Source: Bathymodiolus brooksi
Lineage: Eukaryota; Mollusca; Bivalvia; Mytilida; Modiolidae
Assembly (NCBI GenBank): GCA_963680875.1
Contig: OY804589.1
Location: 18,310,413-18,374,412, forward strand
Direction: 5' to 3'
Length of the DNA stretch: 64,000 bases
Below, one piece after another: positions 33,116-45,180 of this stretch. A program made the translations under genes and the position numbers. Under the pieces are notes generated by a model. The model was not told the origin of the DNA, ran no database searches, and was given only the letters and a program-made list of their open reading frames with translations. Within the stretch, counting starts at the first letter, position 1. Every line of letters starts with the position of its first letter.

Positions 33116-34025
33116 TATAGAAATATTAGAAAAGTCGATAATGTAGAATTTAAATTAAGAGAAGAATCACACCATCAAAAATTTAGATCAACTAAATATG
33201 TAAACGTGACATTGAAGAGTATTTAATAAAATATTTTTTGTTGCTTGTATGAAACTTGAACATCAAGTAACAAGGAAGTTAGGTTATATTACAAATCGTA
33301 TATATACCTTAGGCACTCGTGACAAACACGAGACGTATTAGTATTTGGGATATTGCCAGAATTTATTTTAAGAAAAGCATATATGCAACATTGAAACTGA
33401 TTTAATAATTAAATTTAGATTAAAATAATTAATTTGATCATTATATTATTATATGCTTTATGAATGTATTCAGTTTATGAATAAACGTTACAGAATACCG
33501 AAGCGGCAATCAAGAATGGAACATCCAGAGAAATTGGCTTCATTGGGTACAATAGACACAGGGCGCAGACAAACAACATTAAACACAAAACAGAACACTA
33601 AAAATAGCCCCCATCAACACCACAGTGAGTGAGTCTTAACTGCTCGCGCATATTTCCCCCCCCCCCCTTTATAAAAAAAAACCGCTGGAGATTACCAAAC
33701 AAAGCAGTTCTACGTGTAATATTTCAATCTTTAGCGCTCTAACATGTAATACAGATGAGAGGAGGGTTGGGATCCCATTAATAGATTTAATCCCGCCATA
33801 TGTGTATGCCTGTCCCAAGATAGTACCTGGATTTCCAACGAAATATGGTATTTTTGTGTTCAATGAGTTAAGATGAGATGAGTATTCGTTTTGTTTATAT
33901 TAATGGTATTGTAGACCATCACTCTTTAAACTATTCTTTCATAATTAAAAATTATTTGTTTTTTCAGCCTTTTGACTTTGAGCATACATGATGAAGGTTG
34001 ATCCATAAACAGGTTACTCCATAAA
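33116..34025. other. Gene-free interval
   Basis: AT-rich; includes a C run (33656-33667). Nothing else recognised. Confidence 0.5.
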
Positions 34026-34034
34026 CATGTCATG

Positions 34035-34361
34035 CAATCGTAACTACTCGGCCATTCTCGCTACCCTGCAAATAACCTCGTACGTACATAGTAGAAATTC
34101 TTCTTAAATTGTTTGCCGGAAGCTAAGTTAAGTTAAACCGCACACAAATATAGTTCACGAAAATCCAATATGGAAGACATACTAAATAAAATTTAATCAT
34201 GCAAAACTAATTAAAACTGTAATTGAAATATAGAACATTTTTTAAAATATAACTTTATCAAACTTTCATGTAACGGACATGTGAAAAGTAGTGCGATTTA
34301 TGCGCCTAATGCATACGAGGTTATTTGCAGGGTAGCGAGAATGGCCGAGTAGTTACGATTG
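34035..34361. mobile_element. Complete Mutator-like MITE with 9-bp target duplication
   Basis: A 327-bp element has perfect terminal inverted repeats of about 48 bp beginning CAATCGTAACTACTCGGCCA. The 9-bp word CATGTCATG occurs immediately outside both ends (34026-34034 and 34362-34370). Long inverted ends with a 9-bp target duplication are typical of Mutator-like elements. The interior is the reverse complement of the copy at 1-318. No ORF; it must be mobilised in trans. Confidence 0.85.
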
Positions 34362-34370
34362 CATGTCATG

Positions 34371-34956
34371 TGCACTAAATTTGATATTTATGTTTTTATT
34401 AAAGAAAGAAAAAATCTTACCTGTAATCACCAACCTGTAAATTTTGTAAACGCAATTTACCAATGTTATTTAAAATCAAATGATTTGCCTCTGTACTATT
34501 AACATCGGTAGTGCATTGTTCAATAGTGTTTTTAGCAACACAATAATATTTTATATATATATATATATTATATTCCACAACAATGACGTTTTATCTTTAA
34601 TTCGTGTTATATTTATGTTTAAATAAATTATAAACGTTACAATTTTTAGTTTTTTGTTCGGATACATAATAAGATTTACATATAGAGATTCCAATAACTG
34701 TCAAGAAATAATTAAAGTCAAAAGAGTCTTTATCAAAAAGTTTATAGCCTAGGACAATGTGTTTTAATGTCATAAGTCTGTCAATATTAATCTTTTACAG
34801 TAGCTGATTAATTTGAGACCATTTTAAAAACAATATTTACAAGAAATTAAAAGGCTTTAGTAAATGGCATTTTAGACATGTATGGCTAGACCCAATATGA
34901 TAACCACTCTTTAGGTTTAATAAAATAAAATTGTACCAGACAATTTACAAGTACTA
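34371..34956. other. Gene-free interval
   Basis: AT-rich, with a short (TA)n stretch near 34551-34569. Nothing recognised. Confidence 0.5.
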
Positions 34957-35260
34957 GAGTGAGTGATTATTGTCTAACGCCAAATGAGCAATTGTTCAAC
35001 TATATCATGGCGAGAACAAGTTACATTTTAATGAGATGATGATAATGTCTGCTTTGTACTAGTCCGACACGCTTAGTCTATTATTTATAGTGCGAGCTCA
35101 TTGAAACAACAGTCCACCGGTAGATAAGTCGCTCCCTCCGGACACATTATTCTCATTCCTAGCAAACCAGTCTATTCTTTAACAAACTCAACAAATGCCA
35201 AATTTATAGTAGTTGATTTGACTCCACCAGCACCCAAATCCAGCATCTACCTTTCTCGAG
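34957..35260 (-). mobile_element. Diverged copy of second SINE family
   Basis: Shares ATCATGGCGAGAACAAGTTA, TTTAATGAGATGA, GGACACATTATTCT and CCAGTCT with 25363-25713 in the same order and orientation. The tRNA-like head is badly eroded. Confidence 0.6.
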
Positions 35261-35724
35261 GAATGAACACCAAGAATTACACCACCGAGGAGGTTTTCAA
35301 AAGATGTGATGTTTTGCCATCAATTGACGTAATGCTAACATTATTTACTATTAACGTTATTTGTGTCTTCTTTGCGTATTGTGGTGTCCAATGCATATTG
35401 TGTTGCGTCTTTATTGTTCTTGTCTTCTTCGTCTTGTGTAGCCTATGTTGCCAATTTCTCTGGATTGTCCATTTTTGATTGGTCAGGGAATATAGATCCT
35501 AAGCCGGGAATGTCACATTATATACCCTGTCTGATAGCTGAATAACATATAATATTCTTCCATGGTACCTGTAATTTTGCATCGGTCGATTAATTAAAGA
35601 ACGACGAAACAGGGTTTTATAAGCTCACCTGTACCTTTGCAAAACTCAAGTTTGGCGGGGTTTTTAAATCGGTATCTGCACGTGCAGTACAGAAAACTTT
35701 AAATTTTCTAATCTTTATTTCAAC
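35261..35724. other. Interval upstream of Tc1 fragment
   Basis: Hydrophobic plus-strand ORFs (35218-35478 and 35363-35545) have no recognised family and start inside SINE sequence. Nothing else supported. Confidence 0.4.
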
Positions 35725-35910
35725 ATGACAGGTCGAAAACTGTCAGATGTAGAAAGATGGCAAGCGGCTGGAATGGTAATTGGTGGTATGTCATACAGAC
35801 AGACGCCTGAACGATTCAATGTAAGCCACTCGATCATTGTTCGATTGAAGCAGCGCGTGAACCACACCAGGAATGTAAAAGAACGCCAAAGGACATGACA
35901 GCCTCTGAAA
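35725..35910 (+). pseudogene. Tc1-like transposase N-terminal fragment
   Basis: From ATG 35725 the frame encodes RKLSDVERWQAAGMVIGGMS and then ERFNVSHSIIVRLKQRVN. This is the helix-turn-helix (paired-like) DNA-binding start of a Tc1-like transposase. An in-frame stop (35896-35898) interrupts the linker, and homology ends at about 35910, where hAT sequence begins. The catalytic DDE part is missing; a C-terminal fragment lies at 32671-32799. Confidence 0.7.
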
Positions 35911-36370
35911 ACAACACTTTGTACCACACTTGATTCTGTAAATCCAGCTCCTTCTATAGATACAATATTGATAAAACTATGTGTTTTGTTAACTATGCCA
36001 GTAGCAAGCGCTACTGCTGAAATGCCATTTAGTGTACTGAGACGTTTGAAAACTTATGTTAGGTCGACCATGAAGAATGACAGCCTATCTTCCCTTGGAT
36101 TGATGCATATATTAACCGAGATTTTGAAGTGGACTTGTACAAAGCAATGGAGGTGTTCGTATCTGCTAAGACACAAAGGGCAGATGTTGGACAATTTTAA
36201 GAAATTCTTGTCTATCAAAGTCATTAAAATAGTACTTGATTCTATGTTATATGAAACCTTGAAATGGCCCCAGATCGCACCATTTTGAATCTCTTCAAAA
36301 AAAATCACAGACCCCCTCCCCCTCTCAAGAATTATGGCGTGCACACTTTTATGCCTCAGCTACGTCCCTG
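35911..36370 (+). mobile_element. Second hAT right half
   Basis: Nearly identical to 32194-32660, starting at ACAACACTTTGTACCACAC and ending at CAGCTACGTCCCTG. The next 8 bp (GGTCTGAC, 36371-36378) match 7 of 8 bases flanking the hAT left end at 31408. Confidence 0.8.
35968..36288 (+). pseudogene. hAT transposase dimerisation domain, frameshifted copy
   Basis: It encodes TMPVASATAEMPFSVLRRLK as in the other two copies and continues to SSLGLMHI. It then changes frame relative to 32257-32490, so the last part of the ORF (about 56 codons) is not hAT protein. Non-functional. Confidence 0.7.
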
Positions 36371-36780
36371 GGTCTGACAGAATAAATAAACAAATTTCTA
36401 GTTTCTGTCTGACATTTTATTAAAACTGAAACGGATTTTAATGCCGTTTCTATCAACTCCGTTGGCAGCGGAAACCGTCTTGAAGTGATGAATAAATTGC
36501 ATTCGCCAACTGGACGACCGCAAAGAAATATTTGATCGCCCAGCTGAAATTTTACTCGCCGTAGGCGACCGTTAATTGCTATCCCTGCAACTTGTCCACG
36601 GCAGATTTCAGGAACTACTGGACAGAATTTCATGAAACTTGGTGGTGTTCTAGATATATGTTTCTAGTTGGTCCTAAAGTTTTCAGCTTTGTGGTAAAGG
36701 GGGGCAAAGTCATATATTGAGGGGTTCAAAGGGGGTGGGGGTTACTATAGAATCCAATGGGAAAGTTGAAATTTCGTACA
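36371..36780. other. Spacer without a recognised gene
   Basis: A minus-strand ORF of 94 codons (36349-36633) overlaps the hAT end and has no recognised motif. The rest is featureless apart from G-rich words near 36699 and 36732. Confidence 0.4.
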
Positions 36781-36799
36781 TTAATGTTGATAACTTCTA

Positions 36800-37470
36800 A
36801 ATGGATAATGATAGAGAAATAAAATTTGACATAGTGATAGGTCACCAATAGAGGAGCAATTCTGCGTTTTCAAAATTTTCGATATTTCTGCCATTTTCAA
36901 AATAGCTGCCAAAACAACGGTATAAAAAATGGGCGGTAAAAATTCAACATTGCCCGATATCATCAAAATTTTATATGTGGGTAGATAATGATGTCCCGAA
37001 TTGATTCCCAATAGTGAGCAATTTCTACCGGTCGCCATTTTCAAAATGGCCGCCACAATACCGCAAACATTCAACATTGTCCGATATCATCAAAATTTGA
37101 TATGTGGGTAGATAATGATGTCCCGAATTGATTCCCGACTTTGAAAAATTTCTACCGGTTGCCATTTTCAAAATGGCCGCCACAAAACCGCACAAATTCA
37201 ACATTGTCTGATTTCAACGCCATTTCATATGTGGGTAGATTATGATGTCCCAAATTGATTCCTGACATCGAAATATTTCTACCGGTCGCCATTTTCAAGA
37301 TGGCCACCACAATACCGCACAAATTCAACATTGTCCGATTTCAACGACATTTCATATGTGGGTAGATTATGATGTCCCGAAATGATTCCTGACATCGAAA
37401 AATTTCTACCGGTCGCCATTTTCAAAATAGCAGCCACAACACCGCACAAATTCAACATTGTTCGATTTCA
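36800..37470. repeat. 127-bp tandem repeat, about five units
   Basis: The word TATGTGGGTAGAT recurs at 36974, 37101, 37228 and 37355, exactly 127 bp apart. Units also carry TTTCTACCGGTCGCC, the palindrome GCCATTTTCAAAATGGC and ATTCAACATTGTCCGAT. The first unit (from about 36800) is the most diverged. Confidence 0.92.
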
Positions 37471-37585
37471 AAGGTAGCTTTTAATTTATTTTTTAAACCG
37501 GTTGTCAGTGGTCGGTTTGGGAAACTTCATAATCGTTAGATTATAATCATATTTTGTTATATTTATAAAAGGTTTTGGTGAATCA

Positions 37586-37889
37586 GTGAATCACTACGCT
37601 TGACTGACTACTATTATTAAATAATATATACTATCTCTCATTCTGCAATTTCTAGTTTTAAGTACAGGTATAAAGAAATCTAAAATAAAACCAGAGTGAG
37701 TGTGGGAACCACTACGCTTACTGTAAATATTAAAACATAAAATATATAATTATTAATTAGCACATGTAAAGTAACAAATCAATTTTTGAGACCTCTGTAA
37801 TTTGCATTAATATAGAGTTAGTGTGGGAACCACTACGCTGACTACATTTTAAAGATCCAGGCTTAGTGTGGGTAGTACTACGCTTGACC
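37586..37889 (+). repeat. Scattered degenerate copies of the 54-bp satellite core
   Basis: The core word of the neighbouring satellite (GTGTGGGTATCTCTACGCTT) appears in degenerate form four times before the array: GTGAATCACTACGCTTGAC (37586), GTGTGGGAACCACTACGCTT (37700), GTGTGGGAACCACTACGCTG (37821) and GTGTGGGTAGTACTACGCTT (37866). Spacings are about 114, 121 and 45 bp, then 141 bp to the first array unit. The DNA between them does not match the monomer. Confidence 0.8.
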
Positions 37890-40257
37890 AGAAAAGCTGC
37901 TCAAAAACAATACAGTAAAAGGTCATACCAGTCTGGGATACAGCAAGCCTCACTGGCAGCCACAACCACAAAAAAACACACAAAAAACCCACTTAATTCC
38001 GGGATAGTGTGGGTATCTCTACGCTTGTCCTTCAATCTAGTCAAACTTAATACCGGGATAGTGTGGGTATCTCTACGCTTGATCATCAATCTAGTCAAAC
38101 TTAATACCAGGATAGTGTGGGTATCTCTACGTTTGTCCCTCAATCTAATCAAACTTAATACCGGGATAGTGTGGGTATCTCTACAATTGTCCTTCAATCT
38201 AGTCAAACTTAATACCGGGATAGTGTGGGTATCTCTACAATTGTCCTTCAATCTAGTCAAACTTAATACCAGGATAGTGTGGGTATCTCTACGCTTGTCC
38301 TTCAATCTAGTCAAGCTTAATACCAGGATAGTGTGGGTATATCTACGCTTCTCCTTCAATCTAGTCAAACTTAATACCAGAAAAGTGTGGGTATCTCTAC
38401 GCTTGTCCCTCAATTTATTCAAGCTTAATACCAGGATAGTGTGGGTGTCTCTACGCTTGTCCCTCAATCGAGTCAAACTTAATACCAGGGATAGTGTGCG
38501 TATTTCTACGCTTGTCCCTCAATCTTGTCAAACTTAATACCAGGATAGTGTGGGTATCTCTACGTTTGTCTCTCAATCTAGTCAAAATAAATACCAGGAT
38601 AGTGTGGGTATTTCTACGCTTGTCCTTCAATCTAGTCAAACTTAATACCAGGATAGTGTGGGTATCTCTACGCTTGTCCCACAATCTAGTTAAATTTAAT
38701 ACCAGGATAGTGTGGGTACCTCTACGCTTGTCCCTCAATCTAGTCAAACTTAATACCAGGAGAGTGTGTCATCCCTACGCTTGTCCTTCAATCTAGTCAA
38801 ACTTAATACCAGGATAGTAGGGATATCTCTACGCTTGTCCCTCAATCTAGTCAAACTTAATACCAGGAAAGTGTGGGTATCTCTACGCTTGTCCTTCAAT
38901 CTAGTCAAACTTAATACCAGGATAGTAGGGGTATCTCTACGCTTGTCCCTCAATCTAGTCAAACGTAATACCAGGATACTGTGGGTATCTCTACGCTTGT
39001 CCTTCAAACTAGTCAAACTTAATACCGCGATAGTGTGGGTATCTCTACGATTGTCCCTCAATTTAGTCAAACTTAATACCAGGATAGTGTGGTTCTCTCT
39101 GCGCTTGTCCCTCAATTTAGTCAAGCTTAATACCAGGATAGTGTGGGTATCTCTACGCTTGTCCCTCAATCTAGTCAAACTTAATACCGGGTTAGTGTGG
39201 GTATCTCTACGCTTGTCCCTCAATCTAGTCAAACTTAATACCAGGATATGGTGGGTATCTCTACGTTTGTCCCGCAATCTAGTCAAACTTAATACCAGAA
39301 TAGTGTGGGTATTTCTACGCTTGTCCATCAATCTAGTCAAACTTAATACCAGGATAGTGTGGGTATCTCTACGCTTGTCCCTCAATCTAGTCAAACTTAA
39401 TACCAGGATAGTGTGGATATCTCTACGCTTGTCCTTCAATCTAGTCAAACTTAATACCAGGATAGTGTGGATATCTCTATGTTTGACCTTCAATCTAGTC
39501 AAACTTAATACCAGGATAGTGTCGGTATCTTTACGCGTGTCCCTCAATCTAATCAAACTTAATACCAGGATAGTGTGGGTATCTCTACGCTTGTCCTTCA
39601 ATCTAGTCAAACTTAATACCGGGATAGTGTGGATATCTCTACACTTGTCCCTCAATCTAGTCAAACTTAATACCAGGATAGTGTGGATATCTCTACGCTT
39701 GTCCTTCAATCTAGTCAAACTTAATACCAGGATAGTGTGGATATCTCTACGCTTGTCCTTCAATCTAGTCAAACTTAATACCAGGATAGTGTGGGTATCT
39801 CTACGCGTGTCCCTCAATCTAATCAAACTTAATACCAGGATAGTGTGGGTATCTCTACGCTTGTCCCTTAATCTAGTCAAACGTAATACCAGGATAGTGT
39901 GGGTATCTTTACGCTTGTCCCTCAATCTAGTCAAACTTAATACCAGGATAGTGTGGATATCTCTACGATTGTCCCTCAATTTAGTCCAGCTTAATACCAG
40001 GATAGTGTGGTTCTCTCTGCGCTTGTCCCTCAATTTAATCAAGCTTAATAAAAGGATAGTGTGGGTATCTCTATGCTTGTCCCTCAATCTAGTCAAACTT
40101 AATAACGGGATAGTGTGGGTATCTCTATGCTTGTCCCTCAATCTAGTCAAACTTAATACCAGGATAGTGTGGGTATCTCTACGCTTGTCCCTCAATCTAG
40201 TCAAACTTAATTCCAGGATAGTGTGTGTATTTCTACGCTTGTCCATCCATTTAGTCA

Positions 40258-41228
40258 AATTAATACCAGGATAGTGTGGGCATCTCTACGCTTGTCCTTC
40301 AATCTATTCAAACTTAATACCAGGATAGTGTGGATATCTCTACGCTTTTCCTTCAATCTAGTCAAACTAAATACCGGGATAGTGTGGGTATCTCTACGCT
40401 TGTCCTTCAATCTAGTCAAACGTAATACCAGGATAGTGTGGGTATCTTTACGCTTGTCCCTCAATCTAGTCAAACTTAATACCAGGATAGTGTGGTTCTC
40501 TCTGCGCTTGTCCCTCAATTTATTCAAGCTTAATACAAGGATAGTGTGGGCATCTCTACGCTTGTCCCTCAATCTAGTCAAACTTAATACCGGGATAGTG
40601 TGGGTATCTTTACGCTTGTCCCTCAATCTAGTCAAACGTAATACCAGGATAGTGTGGGTATCTCTACGCTTGTCCCTCAATCTAGTCAAACTTAATTCCA
40701 GGATAGTGTGGGTATTTCTACGCTTGTCCATCAATTTAGTCAAATTAATACCAGGATAGTGTGGGTATCTCTACGCTTGTCCTTCAATCTATTCAAACTT
40801 AATACCAGGATAGTGTGGATATCTCTACGCTTTTCCTTCAATCTAGTCAAACTAAATACCGGGATAGTGTGGGTATCTCTACGCTTGTCCTTCAATCTAG
40901 TCAAACGTAATACCAGGATAGTGTGGGTATCTTTACGCTTGTCCCTCAATCTAGTCAAACTTAATACCAGGATAGTGTGGTTCTCTCTGCGCTTGTCCCT
41001 CAATTTATTCAAGCTTAATACAAGGATAGTGTGGGCATCTCTACGCTTGTCCCTCAATCTAGTCAAACTTAATACCGGGATAGTGTGGGTATCTTTACGC
41101 TTGTCCCTCAATCTAGTCAAAAGTAATACCAGGATAGTGTGGGTATCTCTACGCTTGTCCCTCAATCTAGTCAATCTTAATTCCAGGATAATGTGGGTAC
41201 TTCTACGCTTGTCCATAAATTTAGTCAA
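40258..41228. repeat. 485-bp tandem block duplication in the satellite
   Basis: 40258-40742 and 40743-41227 are nearly identical, down to shared private variants such as the GTGTGGTTCTCTCTGCGCTT monomer and the shortened TCAAATTAATACC junction. The length is nine monomers minus one base. Confidence 0.88.
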
Positions 41229-42589
41229 CTTAATACCAGGATAGTGTGGATAGCTCTACGTTTCTCCTTCAATCTAGTCAAACGTAATACCAGGATAGTG
41301 TGGATATCTCTACGCTTGTCCTTCAATCTAGTCAAACTTAATACCAGTATAGTGTGGGTATCTCTACGCTTGTCCTTCAATCTAGTCAAACTTATTCCTA
41401 GGATAGTGTGGGTATCTTTACGCTTGTCCCTCAATCTAGTCAAACGTAATACCAGGATAGTGTGGGTATCTCTACGCTTGTCCCTCAATCTAGTCAAACT
41501 TAATACCAGGATAGTATGGGTATCTCTACGCTTGTCCCTCAATTTAGTCAAACTTAATACCAGGATATTGTGGGTATCTCTACGCTTGTCCCTCAATCTA
41601 GTCAAATTTAATACCAGGATAGTGTGGGTATGTCTACGCTTCTCCTTCAACCTAGTCAAACTTAATACCAGGATAGTGTGGGTATCTCTACGCGTGTCCT
41701 TCAATCTAGTAAAAGTTAATACCAGGATAGTGTGGGTATCTCTACGATTGTCCCTCAATCTAGTCAAACTTAATATCAGGATAGTGTGGGTATCTCTAAG
41801 CTTGTCCCTCAATCTAGTCAAACTTAATACCAGGATGGTGTGGGTATCTTTACGCTTGTCCTTCAATTTAGTCAAACTTAATACCAGGACAGTGTGGTCA
41901 TCCCTACGCTTGTCCCTCGATCTAGTCAAACTTAATACCGGAATAGTGTGGGTATCTCTACACTTGTCCCACAATCTAGTCAAACTTAATACCAGGATAG
42001 TGTGAGTATCTCTACGCTTGTCCTTCAATCTAGTAAAAATTAATACCAGGATAGTATGGGTATCTCTACGCTTGTCCCTCAATCTAGTCAAACTTAATAC
42101 CAGGATAGTGTGGGTATCTCTACGCCTGTCTCTCAATTTAGTCAAACTTAATACCAGGATGGTGTGGGTATCTCTACGCTTGTCCTTCAATCTAGTCAAA
42201 CTTAAAACCAGGATAGTGTGGGTATCTCTACACTTGTCCCTCAATCTAGTCAAACTTAATACCAGGATAGTGTGGGTATCTTTGCGCTTGTCTCTCAATC
42301 TAGTCAAACTTAATACCAGGATAGTGTGGGTATCTCTACGCTTGTCCCTCAATCTAGTCAAACTTAATACCAGGATGATGTGGGTATCTCTACGCTTGTC
42401 CTTCAATCTAGACAAATTTAATACCGGGGATAGTGTGAGTATCTTTACGCTTGTCCCTCAACCTAGTCAAACTTAATACCAGGATAGTGTTGGTGTCTCT
42501 ACGCTTGTCCTTCAATCTAGTAAAACTTTATACCAGGATAGTGTGGGTATCTTTACGCTTGTCCTTCAATCTAGTCAAACTTATTCCTA

Positions 42590-45180
42590 GGATAGTGTGG
42601 GTATCTCTACGCTTGTCCCTCAATCTAGTCAAACTTAATACCGGGATAGTGTGGGTATCTCTACGCTTGTCCCTCAATCTAGTCAAATTTAATACCAGGA
42701 TAGTGTGGGTATCTTTACGCTTGTCCCTCAATCTAGTCAAACGTAATACCAGGATAGTGTGGGTATCTTTACGCTTGTCCCTCAATCTAGTCAAATTTAA
42801 TACCAGGATAGTGTGGATATCTTTACGCTTGTCCCTCAATCTAGTCAAACTTAATACCAGGATAGTGTGGGTATCTCTACGCTTGTCCCTCAATCTAGTC
42901 AAACTTAATACCATGATGGTGTGGGTATCTCTATGCTTGTCCTTCAATCTAGACAAATCTAATACCGGGATAGTGTGAGTATCTCTACGCTTGTCCCTCA
43001 ACCTAGTCAAACTAATACCAGGAAAGTGTGGGTATCTCTACGCTTGTCCCTCAATCTAGTCAAACTTAATACCAGGATAGTGTGGGTATCTCTACGCTTG
43101 TCCCTCAATCTAGTCAAACTTAATACCAGGATGGTGTGGGTATCTCTACGCTTGTCCTTCAATCTAGACAACCTTAATACCGGGATAGTGTGAGTATCTC
43201 TCCGCTTGTCCCTCAACCTAGTCAAACTTAATACCAGGATAGTGTGGGTATCTCTACGCTTGTCCCTCAATCTAGTCAAAATAAATACCAGGATAGTGTT
43301 GGTATCTCTACGCTTGTCCTTCAATCTAGTCAAACTTAATACCAGGATAGTGTGGATATCTCTACGCTTGTCCCTCAATCTAGTCAAACTTCATACCAGG
43401 ATAGTATGGGTATCTCTAAGCTTGTCCCTCAATCTAGTCAAACTTAATACCAGGATGGTGTGGGTATCTCTACGCTTGTCCTTCAATTTAGTCAAACTTA
43501 ATACCAGGACAGTGTGGTCATCCCTACGCTTGTCCCAAAATCTAGTCAAACTTAATACCGGGATAGTGTGGGTATCTTTACGCTTGTCCCTCAATCTAGT
43601 CAAACGTAATACCAGGATAGTGTGGGTATTTCTAGGCTTGTCCCTCAATCTAGTCAATCTTAATTCCAGGATAATGTGGGTACTTCTACGCTTGTGCATC
43701 AATTTAGTCAACTTAATACCAGGATAGTGTGGATAGCTCTACGTTTGTCCTTCAATCTAGTCAAACGTAATACCAGGATAGTGTGGATATCTCTACGCTT
43801 GTCCTTCAATCTAGTCAAACTTAATACCAGTATAGTGTGGGTATCTCTACGCTTGTCCTTCAATCTAGTCAAACTTATTCCTAGGATAGTGTGGGTATCT
43901 CTACGCTTGTCCCTCAATCTAGTCAAACTTAATACCGGGATAGTGTGGGTATCTCTACGCTTGTCCCTCAATCTAGTCAAATTTAATACCAGGATAGTGT
44001 GGGTATCTTTACGCTTGTCCCTCAATCTAGTCAAACGTAATACCAGGATAGTGTGGGTATCTTTACGCTTGTCCCTCAATCTAGTCAAATTTAATACCAG
44101 GATAGTGTGGATATCTTTACGCTTGTCCCTCAATCTAGTCAAACTTAATACCAGGATAGTGTGGGTATCTCTACGCTTGTCCCTCAATCTAGTCAAACTT
44201 AATACCATGATGGTGTGGGTATCTCTATGCTTGTCCTTCAATCTAGACAAATCTAATACCGGGATAGTGTGAGTATCTCTACGCTTGTCCCTCAACCTAG
44301 TCAAACTAATACCAGGAAAGTGTGGGTATCTCTACGCTTGTCCCTCAATCTAGTCAAACTTAATACCAGGATAGTGTGGGTATCTCTACGCTTGTCCCTC
44401 AATCTAGTCAAACTTAATACCAGGATGGTGTGGGTATCTCTACGCTTGTCCTTCAATCTAGACAACCTTAATACCGGGATAGTGTGAGTATCTCTCCGCT
44501 TGTCCCTCAACCTAGTCAAACTTAATACCAGGATAGTGTGGGTATCTCTACGCTTGTCCCTCAATCTAGTCAAAATAAATACCAGGATAGTGTTGGTATC
44601 TCTACGCTTGTCCTTCAATCTAGTCAAACTTAATACCAGGATAGTGTGGATATCTCTACGCTTGTCCCTCAATCTAGTCAAACTTCATACCAGGATAGTA
44701 TGGGTATCTCTAAGCTTGTCCCTCAATCTAGTCAAACTTAATACCAGGATGGTGTGGGTATCTCTACGCTTGTCCTTCAATTTAGTCAAACTTAATACCA
44801 GGACAGTGTGGTCATCCCTACGCTTGTCCCTCGATCTAGTCAATCTTAATACCGGGATAGTGTGGGTATCTCTACACTTGTCCCACAATCTAGTCAAACT
44901 TAATACCAGGATAGTGTGAGTATCTCTGCGCTTGTCCTTCAATCTAGTAAAAATTAATACCAGGATAGTATGGGTATCTCTACGCTTGTCCCTCAATCTA
45001 GTCAAACTTAAAACCAGGATAGTGTGGGTATCTCTACACTTGTCCCTCAATCTAGTCAAACTTAATACCAGGATAGTGTGGGTATCTTTACGCTTGTCTC
45101 TCAATCTAGTCAAACTTAATACCAGGATAGTGTGGGTATCTCTACGCTTGTCCCTCAATCTAGTCAAACTTAATACCAGG
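42590..45180. repeat. 1,294-bp tandem block duplication in the satellite
   Basis: Landmarks recur at a fixed offset of 1,294 bp (for example 42975 and 44269, 43007 and 44301), with identical translations over more than 120 codons. The length is 24 monomers minus two bases. Divergence between copies appears very low. Confidence 0.88.

Noticed and set aside
35363..35545. SGNIDPKPG-like word resembling the 2A-like start of some LINE proteins
   Set aside because: It lacks the required NPGP core and no LINE sequence follows it.
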